From contig JASSUG010000001.1 of the NCBI GenBank assembly GCA_031963465.1, forward strand, positions 186,001-250,000: DNA of 64,000 nt. The letters run 5' to 3'. A program made the translations under genes and the position numbers. This document shows positions 27,190 to 37,700 of this stretch, piece by piece. The notes below the pieces were generated by a model. It had not been told where the DNA came from and did no database searches. It saw only the letters and a program-made list of their open reading frames with translations. Position 1 is the first letter of the stretch. The number at the start of each line of letters is the position of its first letter. The stretch comes from Mycoavidus cysteinexigens_B. GTDB lineage: Bacteria > Pseudomonadota > Gammaproteobacteria > Burkholderiales > Burkholderiaceae.

Positions 27190-28605
27190 TTAAGCACTCT
27201 GCTGATCCATGCCAAATTCTTTCATCTGAGCCCAAAAACCACTTTTACGAGAATGTGCGGTACGAAGAGTCGCGACGAACGTTTGGTGAGAAACGTAAGG
27301 TTCGTAGCAGGAGATAAGGTTATCCAATGACTGACACTCAGCCAGATGGCGCACCGCATGACGGTAACGTTTCGATTTAGCGCTGCGCAAGATAGCTTCG
27401 ATCATCGCGCGACGCAGCAAGGCGGCGGCTAAAGGATAGTTCCCTGCTAACTGCTGCGCAGTTTGGTCAAGTGAATAACATGCATCACCGTTGATTTCAG
27501 CGGTCCGCGTGAGCGTGAGTTGAGCGGCATAAGAAAGGCTTGGCCAACTTGAAAAGAAATTTAACGCCATATTTGCATCGCGAAACTGCAATGCATACGC
27601 AAGTGCTTTTTCTTCGGCCGCGGCTTGATCGAAAGCCGGCAAGCGTTTGAGATAGTCACGCAGGGCTTCACTGTTCAGGCATTGATCAAACTTCTCTAAG
27701 CGGATTGTTTGCGCTTCTTCGGTTCGGTTTGTCGCGTCGAGCGTTTCAAGATAGACCTTATCCCATTCATGCGAGGACGCGTGATAGCGGTTAGCATGAA
27801 GTTCGGGATGGCCTTCGAGCAGAGCAGTCATTGCCTCTTCTCCCCGCCCGGCGTTGAGCAAGCGTTGTGCGATCTGAGCTGCAACATGTGGCATGCGCTG
27901 CTCGGCTGCCGTGGTGAGTGCAATATAGGCATCGACATCTTTTTCTTGATCAGCTAAATCTTGTAGCGCGCGCACGAGCACACGTTCGTGGTAATCAAAT
28001 TGATTATCTTGACACTTAGGATGGGCCGCGAGAGCTGCGTTGATTTTTGTTTTAAGGTGCGCAACCCCCTGTTGCCCCAGCGCGGGAAAGAGTGTCTCGA
28101 CTATGTCCGTGTATTGTCCGTAGTCATTGGCCGTGATGGCAGTGAAGATTTGCTTGGCTAACGCAATCGGTTCAGGATTTGCGCGTTGCGCAATCTCGCC
28201 AAGATCGCGAGTCTGATGAAAGATGCCGCTTAGGTCATCGTTTATGTCGTGGCTGCGTTCATAAATTGAGGGGGCAAGCCCCATGAATAACCACAATAAC
28301 TCAAGCGCCAGATCAGGTCGCTTAGGTGCAATGCGTTCTACAATGGTTTCGTATTGCAAATAAAGATCTTGTACCAGTGCGTGGATTTCTCCGCAATCGA
28401 TATCGGTCTGCGAACGCTGCAATGAGGCCAGATGTTTTTTCACTTTGGTCGCGACTGTTTCAATCCCAGCTTGCTCAGCCAAGGCAAGGCGCAGCCTTTG
28501 CGTTATGTGAGCATCTTCTTGCGACAGAGAGTACAGAATAGCTGCAAGTCTGTCAGCGCCAAGTGCGGTTAGAGTATCGACAGTGATAGTTTCGGATGAG
28601 GGCAT
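27190..28605 (-). CDS. DUF6880-like helical-repeat protein
   Basis: Product of 471 residues, predicted all-helical, with no membrane segment. The opening TVDTLTALGADRLAAILYSL and the spacing of later helices (LALELLWLFMGLAPSIYERS, RVLVRALQDLADQEKDVDAY) resemble the DUF6880 family often encoded beside SWIM and SNF2 genes. I assign that family by recall and cannot verify it. It is the first gene of the minus-strand set DUF6880-SNF2-SWIM; the SNF2 gene follows within 12-42 bp. The ATG at 28605 is preferred over a GTG at 28623; neither has a clear ribosome site. Confidence 0.6.
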   Translation of the reverse strand: MPSSETITVDTLTALGADRLAAILYSLSQEDAHITQRLRLALAEQAGIETVATKVKKHLASLQRSQTDIDCGEIHALVQDLYLQYETIVERIAPKRPDLALELLWLFMGLAPSIYERSHDINDDLSGIFHQTRDLGEIAQRANPEPIALAKQIFTAITANDYGQYTDIVETLFPALGQQGVAHLKTKINAALAAHPKCQDNQFDYHERVLVRALQDLADQEKDVDAYIALTTAAEQRMPHVAAQIAQRLLNAGRGEEAMTALLEGHPELHANRYHASSHEWDKVYLETLDATNRTEEAQTIRLEKFDQCLNSEALRDYLKRLPAFDQAAAEEKALAYALQFRDANMALNFFSSWPSLSYAAQLTLTRTAEINGDACYSLDQTAQQLAGNYPLAAALLRRAMIEAILRSAKSKRYRHAVRHLAECQSLDNLISCYEPYVSHQTFVATLRTAHSRKSGFWAQMKEFGMDQQSA

Positions 28606-29058
28606 TATGTTTTTACTGGACACGTTTCTATTGGACTTTTGCTACCTTTCAATCCCAAAGAAGGGCGTTTTGGGCCCGATTACGAATCGTTTACAAAGAG
28701 TTTCAATTGTACCGCTAGACATCAAAATCTCCCCAATGAATCTATTGCTCTCACACAACAGGGCGTGAATCTCTCGATTCATCTGGCTCCTATCGTCCAA
28801 CCATTTTTAAAATCAAAATCTCATTTGTAAGCCCGCTAATACAGACTATCAAACTTGACCACCCGCTCAAACATCCTCGGCCCAACTAAATCAAAGGGGC
28901 GTGTGTCACAGAGGCATCAAAAATTCTTTGCCAAAATTAGATCTCATCCTCTACAATTCAGCGAGATTGTTCACGAGGACGGCGGTTGTACAGCAGCTAT
29001 TACACCGAGTAACAGCCTTCCAAAATAGAAAAAACCCTAGAATAAGTAGGAGAAGAAA
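28606..29058. other. Divergent intergenic region with no recognised gene
   Basis: This 453-bp AT-rich gap separates the minus-strand DUF6880-SNF2-SWIM set from the plus-strand NACHT genes, so it should carry two divergent promoters. Short frames here have no coding character. The only functional site I can support is the AGGAG at 29048-29052, the ribosome site of the downstream TTG-started gene. Confidence 0.4.
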
Positions 29059-32000
29059 TTGTTTAATTTTATCGCCGGAGTGCGTTCGTCATCGCCAGCC
29101 CCATCATCGCGGCATCTAGCCATAACTTCGCAGCATTTGTTAGGCCAGGCGCACGCGTACAAAGCCATGGGAAATCTGGAGGCAGCCCAAAAATCGTACA
29201 GAGATGCGATAGAAAAGGCCAAAATTGAACTTGAAGAAAATCCCGGCAATTCGCAAGCGAAAAGAGTCATCGATGAGATACGTGATGGATCCTTGACTTT
29301 GTTAAACGAACTTCCATTAAATGGGCATCCGATTAGCTTGTCTGTCCAGGAAAAAAACGCGCAGGTGGAGTATCTATTTGAAAAAGCGTTATCGACGCTT
29401 GGCTCTTTAGAGCTGCCGAATAAACCCAGCCTTTTTCTGGTATACGCCCACGACAATCCATCTTATGGAAAGGCTGAGGTCGCTATTTCTAGATATTTAA
29501 TCGAGAAGTTATCTCAAATTCAGGTCAACCTGTATTCGGATCAAACGCCGATGGGGCAACCGTCTTCGCGCGCAGCAGGAGGTTGGAAAGAAGACGGCAA
29601 GTTAGAAGATATTTTAACCAGTCAGCTCTGTTTACTGCCCACTCGATTAAGAGACGACGTAGAGCCAGTCGATAAGGTCGTAGTGTGTTGTTCTGAGGTA
29701 TTAGGAAAATACTTAGATTGGCCGCACTATCAAGATTTTTATCGAGAACTTCGAGAAGCCTATCGCCAGGACTGTGAGCAAAAGGGTACTTCGGCAATAC
29801 GGGAAGTGGTCAAAGCATTTTCACAAGGAAAAGAATACAAAGCAGAATTTCACCATGTGTTAACGGAAATGGCTTTTTTGCAAATCCGGGCGGAGCAACT
29901 CACAGAGCAGCATGGGATTATCCCGGTTTCACTTACGCCAGAAAGCTATGAGCAGTGTTTGGGAGGTTTTATTGCTTCGACAGCAGTGCGCATGGAAGAT
30001 ATTTCTCGCTTTGAAGAGCAGGCTAAAGCAGGACGAGAAGTGTATCTGAATCAAGGTCAGCACCTAGTTTTGTTCAAGCTGATCGAAAGGCTATTAGTGG
30101 GTAGCGATGAGGCCCAGACGTTTCTGAACAAGTTTTGGCAGGGATATGACAAATGTATTTTCCGGTTAAACAAAGGATCATCAACGCCTGGCGAGCTTGA
30201 GTTTACCAAGCTAGTGGATAGTATCTTCGGCGGCATAGAGAAAACGTTGCGCGACCAACTTGTCTTAGCCACCCAGCAGCACAAGGATATAGTAGAAAAA
30301 CTGCGTCTACCCAATCTCTCAGAACTGCGCAAAGAGCTGTATCAATATTATCAAAGCTCGGATCTCTCTATTCAACGGGTATCAGGCGATAAGCTATCGC
30401 TAGCTGATTGCTACATCAATCTGGCGATCGTGGAAAGTCAGGCGCAAAGAGAAAAAGATCAGGCTGAACTGAAAAAACAAGCCATGGCTTTTGAGCGCCT
30501 GCCTAGCAACGAGCGGCTGGAGGCCACCAATCTGAATAAATTGATCGCGTTAGATCAACTCTTTGAAAAACAGAAATTGCGTGATGGCTCAGAAGGCATC
30601 CCCAAAAGAATTTTAATTCAAGGTAGGGCAGGAATTGGCAAAACGACGCTATGCAAAAAACTAGTGTATGAATATTACCAAAATGGTTTATGGCAGGATA
30701 TTTTTGACAATATCCTGTGGGTGCCTTTACGGCAGCTTAAGACAGCCTCGCCTCATCACCTGGAAGATTTACTAGACCAGCGTTATTTTTTTAGTCATGA
30801 CAAGGTCAAGGCCAAGGCTTTAGGGAAAGCTTTTATCGACCATCAAGACAAGACTTTATTTATCCTGGATGGTTTGGATGAAGTCACAGAAATGTTCGGC
30901 GAGAATCATCGTTTAAATCCTTTTTTAAAACATCTCCTAAACCAGTCTCATGTTTTAATCACGTCCCGTCCGGCAGGGGTGAATGCGTCTCAATGCAATA
31001 AGCTGGATCTGGAACTGGAGACGATTGGGTTCAGTTCAGAGAATGTACGAGTCTATGTTCAGAAGTTTGCGCCTGAATCGAAGCCGGCAGAAATTCAGCA
31101 ATTCATCAACCGTAACCCGTTGATTCAGGGATTGGTAAATATACCGATCCAACTCGATGCGCTGTGTTACAGCTGGGATAAGCTTCCGCAGAAACGGGAA
31201 GTGACGATGTCGATGCTGTATGAAGCGATGGTGAATAAATTATGGCGTAAAGATAGTATACGTTTAGAGAAAGAAGAGGGAGGGAAAGTACTAGGAACTG
31301 ATGTCATCGACGATTTGTTAGAGGCAGAGCTGGAAGAGCTGATGGCAGCTGAGATTGATTATTTAGGCTATTTAGCGTTTAAAGGATTAGAAGGCGGAAA
31401 AATTGAATTCAGCCGGCAGGAGCTGGGCCAGCGTAGGCAAGAATTGAATGAGAACGCTCAGCCAGGGAAAGAATTTCCGCTCAGGTTTACTACCGATCTG
31501 AAAAAAACTTCCTATTTGCATACAGCCGATGCAAAGCGGTCCGAAGCTGAGCGTCACTATCATTTTCTGCATTTGACGTTTCAGGAATTCTTTGCGGCGA
31601 AGTTCCTAGTAAAGCAACTAAAAGCATATGCAAAAGTGGAACGAGCCTCTGTCCTTTCCCCCGTTGTGCAAAAGGGTTTGGGCGCTATACCGAGTTGGGG
31701 TGAGCTGGAAGCGTTTATCGCTACACATAAATACAATCCTCGGTATGAGATTGTTTGGTGGATGGTCTCAGGTTTGCTCAAGAATACTGCATTAGAGAAT
31801 TTCTTTAATATCTTGGATCAAGTCCCGCAAGATCTCATTGGAGGGCGGCATCAGCAAGTGATGATGGGATGCTTGAATGAGGCGCGTAGTCAATTAAATC
31901 AAGCAAAAATTTTAGAACTAGAGCAAACATTTAAACGATCACTTCATTTTGAAATGAAATGGAATGAAAATGGTTTGAGTGAGCTGGGCCGCCAGCTTCT

Positions 32001-34521
32001 ATTTCCGGAACATTTACTGCTTGCAGAATTAAATCAATCTGAGAGTAAAAAAGAGCAGATCATTCAAATTTTAGGTACACGTTCAATTTTGTCTGAGAAG
32101 GCTATTTCTGATTTGATCAATTTATTAAAGAATGAAAATAAAGCAATTAGAGATGCAACAGTCAATGCATTAAGCGAGCAAAAAATATTGTCAGAGGTCG
32201 CTATTTCTAAACTAGAAAAAGATCAACTCAATAGTGATGAGACAATCAGATCTGCCGTCAACAAAGTATTAGTCGCTCATAGCACACGTCCCGATGCGGC
32301 TATTTTAAGGCTGATTAATAAGCTGTCTGATCAAGATAAAAAAATCAAAGTTGCCGCGGCGCAGGCTTTAGCCAAACAAAAAACCTTGCCACAAAAAGCC
32401 ATTTCTGCGTTGACGGACGCGTTACAGGATAGTAGTCTCGAGGTTAGATTTGAGGCTACCAAAGCATTAAGGAGTCAGAAAAACCTGCCAGAAACTACTA
32501 TTTTGACTTTAATTCAGTTGCTGCAAAACGAGCGTAAAAGTGAAAGTAAAAAAGTCACCTATGAGGTAATCGATTTACTAGGTGAACAGGAAAAACAAAC
32601 AGAAGCTGCCATTTCTGCCTTGTGTGACATGCTGCAAGACGAGGATGGACTGACTAAACAAAATTCAATCCTTGCATTGTGTAAACAAAATCCGTTGTCC
32701 GAGACCGTCATTTCAGCTTTAACTAAGGTACTGCGATCTCAAGACAATTTAAATAAAATGTTTGTTTTTATTGGATTACGCGATCACCAAATGCGCGAAA
32801 AGCTACCGCAAAGCATTATTTCAGCCCTCGTTGATATGTTAAAAGACGAGGGGGAGATAAGAATGTACGCAATCCAAGTACTGGGTCAACAAAACACGTT
32901 ATCCGACACTGCTATCTCTGCTTTATGCCCACTACTACAGGGTAAGGATGAGATGATCAAAAATATGGCGGACTGGGCATTAAAAAGCCATAACACGCTA
33001 CCAACCGCTTCTATTCTTAATTTGAGCACCAAGCTGCGGGATAAAAGCGAGTCAGTCAGAGCTGATACAGTTGCCAAATTAAGCGAACAAAAAAATCTGC
33101 CACAGCCGGTCATTTCAGTGTTGATTGATACGCTTAAAGATCCAAGCAAGAAAGTCAGAGTTGAAGCTGTTAAAGCCCTATATCTGCAGAAAACTTTATC
33201 AGAGGCCATCATTTCTACGTTTGACAGTGTGATATTTGGTGGGGACAACGATATGGGGTTCATGGCCGGCGAGGTATTTGTATATAGAGAAACAATACCG
33301 GAAGCTGTAGTTTCCCTTGCGCTTAAGACATTACAAGCTGAAGATGAGTATGTTAGAGTTAAATCCGCATGGATATTAGGTAAACATGGCAAGTTGCCGG
33401 AAACTGTTATTCCAATCTTGTGCGATAAATTACAAGATGATAATGAGAATACGAGATTAATGGTTACCGGGGCATTAATTAATAGCCAGTTGCCAGAGAC
33501 TGATGCTTTTGCCTTGAGTCGCTTGCTACAGGACGAAAATATGCTCATCAGGAGTCAGGCGGTCTTAGGATTAAATAAGCAGAAAATTTTACCTGAATCT
33601 GTTATTTCTGCATTGGCGGATTTTGTAAAGAATAACGATGGCAATTTGAGGACGGCAGCACTTGATCGATTAAGAAAAGAAGAAATGCAGCCAGAAAATG
33701 CTATTTCCGTCTGGATTCAGATGCTAAAAGATGAAAATGAATCTATAAGAAATGTAGCTCGAGGGGTATTAAGAAAGCAAAATAAACTATCAGAAACTGC
33801 TATTTCCGAGTTAGCTGACTTATTACAGCATGGCAACGATGAAACTAAGTATGGAGCTGTATTAGCACTAGAAAAGCAAGAAACACTGCCAGAGACTGTT
33901 ATTTCAGTGTTGATCAATGCGCTACAAGAAAAACACAAAGATGTCGTATATGGGGCCGTTAAAGCATTAGGTAAACAAGAGAAATTATCAGGTGATGCCA
34001 CTGCTGCTTTAAGTATAGTGCTAGAGAAAAATGATGATGCGTTTAATAGAACCGAAGCAGCCAAAGTATTAAGCAATCAAAAAGAGCTATCAGATAAGAT
34101 CACCGATGTTTTGAACAATGCATTGGAAAAAGAAAAAGAGTGGGGTGTTAAGGATGCTATTGCCAGCACATTATGTGAGAGGGCTACGCTCCCACAAAAA
34201 TCTATTCATGTTCTAATTCAGTTATTACAAGATGGCGATGAAAAAATTAGATCATTAGCCGCTTGGGTATTGAGTTGCCATCTAAACGAGATTTATAAGT
34301 TGCTTCCAAGTCTATCGACTGAACGAGTTCAATCTCTTTACACCAAAGTCTTATTCCCGCAAAGTTGCAAAAAAATTACAGCGCTGATCGTTCAACGTAA
34401 TCAACTTCAATTTGATACGGTAACGGGTCAAAGACAGTCGATTGACCTCTCCCCCGAACAAATCGAAAAGGTTATGAAGGATCTCTTACCGGTTCGGACG
34501 GAGGCTGGTGTTGCGCTGTGA
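29059..34521 (+). CDS. NLR-like protein: TPR-like, TIR/SEFIR-like, NACHT, HEAT-type repeats
   Basis: Product of 1820 residues starting with TTG, 6 nt behind AGGAG at 29048-29052. Residues about 25-60 look TPR-like (AHAYKAMGNLEAAQKSYRDA). Residues about 122-320 start with KPSLFLVYAHDNPSYGKAE and contain VNLYSDQTPMG and VVVCCSEVLGKYLDW, a TIR or SEFIR pattern. The NACHT ATPase has Walker A GRAGIGKTT at 522-530, Walker B LFILDGLDEV around 602-609, and the NACHT-type HFLHLTFQEFFAAKFL near 834. From about 1000 to 1745 there are roughly 18-20 HEAT-like units of about 37 residues (AISALTDALQDSSLEVRFEA type). STAND proteins of this design oligomerise on sensing a ligand. Target and effector chemistry are unknown; antiphage or host-directed use is inference. 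Confidence 0.85.
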   Translation: MFNFIAGVRSSSPAPSSRHLAITSQHLLGQAHAYKAMGNLEAAQKSYRDAIEKAKIELEENPGNSQAKRVIDEIRDGSLTLLNELPLNGHPISLSVQEKNAQVEYLFEKALSTLGSLELPNKPSLFLVYAHDNPSYGKAEVAISRYLIEKLSQIQVNLYSDQTPMGQPSSRAAGGWKEDGKLEDILTSQLCLLPTRLRDDVEPVDKVVVCCSEVLGKYLDWPHYQDFYRELREAYRQDCEQKGTSAIREVVKAFSQGKEYKAEFHHVLTEMAFLQIRAEQLTEQHGIIPVSLTPESYEQCLGGFIASTAVRMEDISRFEEQAKAGREVYLNQGQHLVLFKLIERLLVGSDEAQTFLNKFWQGYDKCIFRLNKGSSTPGELEFTKLVDSIFGGIEKTLRDQLVLATQQHKDIVEKLRLPNLSELRKELYQYYQSSDLSIQRVSGDKLSLADCYINLAIVESQAQREKDQAELKKQAMAFERLPSNERLEATNLNKLIALDQLFEKQKLRDGSEGIPKRILIQGRAGIGKTTLCKKLVYEYYQNGLWQDIFDNILWVPLRQLKTASPHHLEDLLDQRYFFSHDKVKAKALGKAFIDHQDKTLFILDGLDEVTEMFGENHRLNPFLKHLLNQSHVLITSRPAGVNASQCNKLDLELETIGFSSENVRVYVQKFAPESKPAEIQQFINRNPLIQGLVNIPIQLDALCYSWDKLPQKREVTMSMLYEAMVNKLWRKDSIRLEKEEGGKVLGTDVIDDLLEAELEELMAAEIDYLGYLAFKGLEGGKIEFSRQELGQRRQELNENAQPGKEFPLRFTTDLKKTSYLHTADAKRSEAERHYHFLHLTFQEFFAAKFLVKQLKAYAKVERASVLSPVVQKGLGAIPSWGELEAFIATHKYNPRYEIVWWMVSGLLKNTALENFFNILDQVPQDLIGGRHQQVMMGCLNEARSQLNQAKILELEQTFKRSLHFEMKWNENGLSELGRQLLFPEHLLLAELNQSESKKEQIIQILGTRSILSEKAISDLINLLKNENKAIRDATVNALSEQKILSEVAISKLEKDQLNSDETIRSAVNKVLVAHSTRPDAAILRLINKLSDQDKKIKVAAAQALAKQKTLPQKAISALTDALQDSSLEVRFEATKALRSQKNLPETTILTLIQLLQNERKSESKKVTYEVIDLLGEQEKQTEAAISALCDMLQDEDGLTKQNSILALCKQNPLSETVISALTKVLRSQDNLNKMFVFIGLRDHQMREKLPQSIISALVDMLKDEGEIRMYAIQVLGQQNTLSDTAISALCPLLQGKDEMIKNMADWALKSHNTLPTASILNLSTKLRDKSESVRADTVAKLSEQKNLPQPVISVLIDTLKDPSKKVRVEAVKALYLQKTLSEAIISTFDSVIFGGDNDMGFMAGEVFVYRETIPEAVVSLALKTLQAEDEYVRVKSAWILGKHGKLPETVIPILCDKLQDDNENTRLMVTGALINSQLPETDAFALSRLLQDENMLIRSQAVLGLNKQKILPESVISALADFVKNNDGNLRTAALDRLRKEEMQPENAISVWIQMLKDENESIRNVARGVLRKQNKLSETAISELADLLQHGNDETKYGAVLALEKQETLPETVISVLINALQEKHKDVVYGAVKALGKQEKLSGDATAALSIVLEKNDDAFNRTEAAKVLSNQKELSDKITDVLNNALEKEKEWGVKDAIASTLCERATLPQKSIHVLIQLLQDGDEKIRSLAAWVLSCHLNEIYKLLPSLSTERVQSLYTKVLFPQSCKKITALIVQRNQLQFDTVTGQRQSIDLSPEQIEKVMKDLLPVRTEAGVAL

Positions 34522-34703
34522 TCCGGAAACAAACAGAACGTGTTGCCTAAGGCTTTCGGTATCGAAGAGTGAGGCTGAAGCGCAACGCAGCGCAGCGCCG
34601 AAGAGGCGCGACAACAGCAAAATCGTTGTCTGGTTATGTAACCACAGTGAGTTCAAGCGGTCTAGTACCAAATTAAAATGTATCAAAATGGAGAGTGTGG
34701 ATA

Positions 34704-37700
34704 ATGTTCGATCATCGTGTTTCGCAATACAACCAAACCCAGATACTAACCGCACAAATCTATTTAGATCAGGCGCGGACGGAACAGCGTCTCGAAGTGG
34801 CCCTAGCCTTATATGACCAGGCAAAAGTAACCTTTAAGCAGATTGCGGATGCGAGTCAGCTAGTTCCTTCGTTATTGGAGGTGAAAAACGTTTTGAGGCA
34901 AGCCCGTAGTACGTCTCAGACGCACGAAGAGGAGATTTTGCGACAGCGTATTGCAGAGATCTATTTTGAGCGTGGGAAACTCTTAGAGAAATTGGGGAAA
35001 TCTGAAAAGGCGCAGGCTAGTTACAATAAAGCGCGAGTTTGGGGCTATGAGGGGACTCAGCTAGCCTCTAATGCATCCAAGGTGTCGCTTCCTTCGCGTG
35101 ATATGCCGCTGGTGGCTCAAACCGCTCTACCTGCCTTCCTTTCTGCTCAGAAAAAAAGTGCTTGGGTTGATTATTTGTTTGAAAATGCACTGTCGACGCT
35201 GAGCTCCTTAGAGGTGTCCAATAAACCCAGCTTATTTTTGGTATATGCGCACAACAATTCTGCCCACGGCAAGGCCGAGGCTGATACCTCTCGATATTTA
35301 ATCGAGAAATTATCTGCCATCCGGGTTAACCTGTATTCGGATCAAACGCCGATGGGTCAAGTGTATTCGGGCTCATCAGAAGATTTAAAAGAGCACGGCA
35401 AGCTCGAAGATATTCTGACTAGTCAGCTCTGCCTGTTGCCGGTCCGCCTAAAAAAAGACGTGGAGCCGGTGGATAAGGTGGTCGTATGCTGTTCTGAGGT
35501 ATTGGAGAGCTACCTGAAATGGCAATACTATGACGATTTCTGTCTGGACATTCAAATCGCTTATTGCCGGGACTGTGAACAAGAGAGTACTTTGGCCATT
35601 CGTGAGGTGGTCAGACAATTTTCGCAAGAGGAGCCTTATAAAGGAGGGTTTCATCATGTGCTGACGGAAATGGCCTTTTTGCAAATCCGTGCTGAGCAGC
35701 TTAGAGATGATCACGGGATTATCCCAATTTCGCTCACACCAAAAAGCTCTGAGCAGTGTTTGGGGCGGTTTATTGCCCCGACTGCAGTGCGGATGGAGGA
35801 TATTTCGCGCTTTCAGGAGAAGGCTAACGCAGGGCAGGAAGTGTATCCAAATCAAAGTCGGCATTGGGTGCTATTTAAACTGATCGAACGGCTGTTCGTG
35901 GGCAGCGATGAGGCGAAAATTTTTCTGAACAAATTTTGGGGAGGGTACAGCAAATTTATTGACCAATTGAAGAATGAGTCCACGCTTGACGATCTGGAGT
36001 TTGCGAAGCTCTTAGACGGTATCTTCGACGGCATCCGCACTGCGCTGCACAGTCAACTGGCTTCTACCGTGCAGCAGCAGCACCAACAACTACGAGTACT
36101 TAATGCCGATCCCAGGGCTGTGCTGAAGCAACAGTATTTCGATAACTTAAGGCAAGATGAGGCGTTTAAGGAAACCCTCCAGCTCTACGTTGAGCCGCGT
36201 GGCAAAGCGGGTCTGCATGAGTCCCACACTTTTAATCTCTTATCCAAAATTAAAGAACTTCTGAGAGAGAAACAAGTGGTGTTATTGACGGGAGACTCTG
36301 GAGCGGGCAAATCTACCTTGAATCGCGTTTTAGAAAAGCACTTATGGGAGAATAAAAAAGAACATGATGCGATTCCGCTGTTTATTTCTTTGCCGAGTAT
36401 TGAAAAGCCTGATGACGATCTGATTGCCAAAGCGCTAAAGAAAAGAGGCCTGTCAAAATTTCAAATTCAGACATTAAAGAAACACAAGTTCGTCTTTATT
36501 TTGGATGGCTATGATGAGATTGGGCAGACTAAGAATTTGTATCAGCGCAATCTCATCAACCAGCCTGATGGCTGGCAGGGTCACATGGTCATCAGTTGTC
36601 GCAGCGAATATCTGGGTCAGGACTATCGACGCTATTTTGAACCGAAAACAAATCTGTGGGGCGAAGACCCATCTTTTCAAGAAGTGGTGATCGAGCCGTT
36701 TTCAGAAAAAGAGCGCAATCAGTACCTAGAAAAATATGTGCAGCACAACCCAAAGGGCTGGGTGGCGTCACGGTATCGAGAAGCCCTTGAACAACCTAAC
36801 TTAAAAGTTTTGGTTAGCAACCCATTTTTGCTGTGCGTGGTCCTAGAAGCTTTGCCATACCTGGAAAACGAGGGGAAAGCACGAACGGCCGTGCAATTAC
36901 GCATGGACCTGTATGACCAGTTCGTCAAACAATGGTTCGAACGTAACCAACAGCGCTTAAACACACATGATTTAACGGGGACCAAAAGAGAGATCTTTAG
37001 AGCATTGTTTGATGATGGCTTCGCCCAGCATGGGTTCCAATTTGTGAAAAATTTAGCGATTCATCTCTATACGGAGAATGCGGGTAAACCGGTTGTCGAG
37101 TATTCGTGGCTCAAAGATAGTAAGAATTGGAAGGAAACCTTTTTTGGGCTTGAAGACAAGAAGCAATTGTTGCGAGAAGCTTGGCCTCTGATCCGAAGTG
37201 GCAATCAATACCGCTTTATCCATAAGTCAATCCTTGAATATTTTGTGGCGCGCTCGCTCTTCGATTCGTTTGATGCATGCATAGTACCTGCCGCCACTGG
37301 CCACCGTGGTGGTAATGATGTTTCAGTCTATCGTTATGGAAACAGAGCTACTTTACCCTCCCAAATACCGCCAGATGTATCGTTAGCCCCAAATCATTGG
37401 GTAGGCGATCTGGGGGTTGTGCGATGGTTGACGGAGCGCGTGCAGCAAGAGAGAGCATTTAAGAAACAGCTGTTATCGATTATCGAGCGCTCCAAAACCG
37501 ATACTGAGGTACACCAAGCAGCGGCCAATGCAATGACGATTTTGGTCAGAGCAGGAGTGCAGTTTAATGGAGTAGATTTAAAGGGAGCTAGGATTCCGGG
37601 CGCAGATTTAAGTTATGGAGTATTTGACCATACGCGGTTTGAAGGGGCGGATTTAAGTGAAGTGACGTTGCGTGGTGCGTGGTTATGTGGTGCCAATATG

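Noticed and set aside
28583..28830. Small plus-strand frames upstream of the NACHT gene
   Set aside because: They overlap the start of the minus-strand DUF6880-like gene and have no ribosome site.
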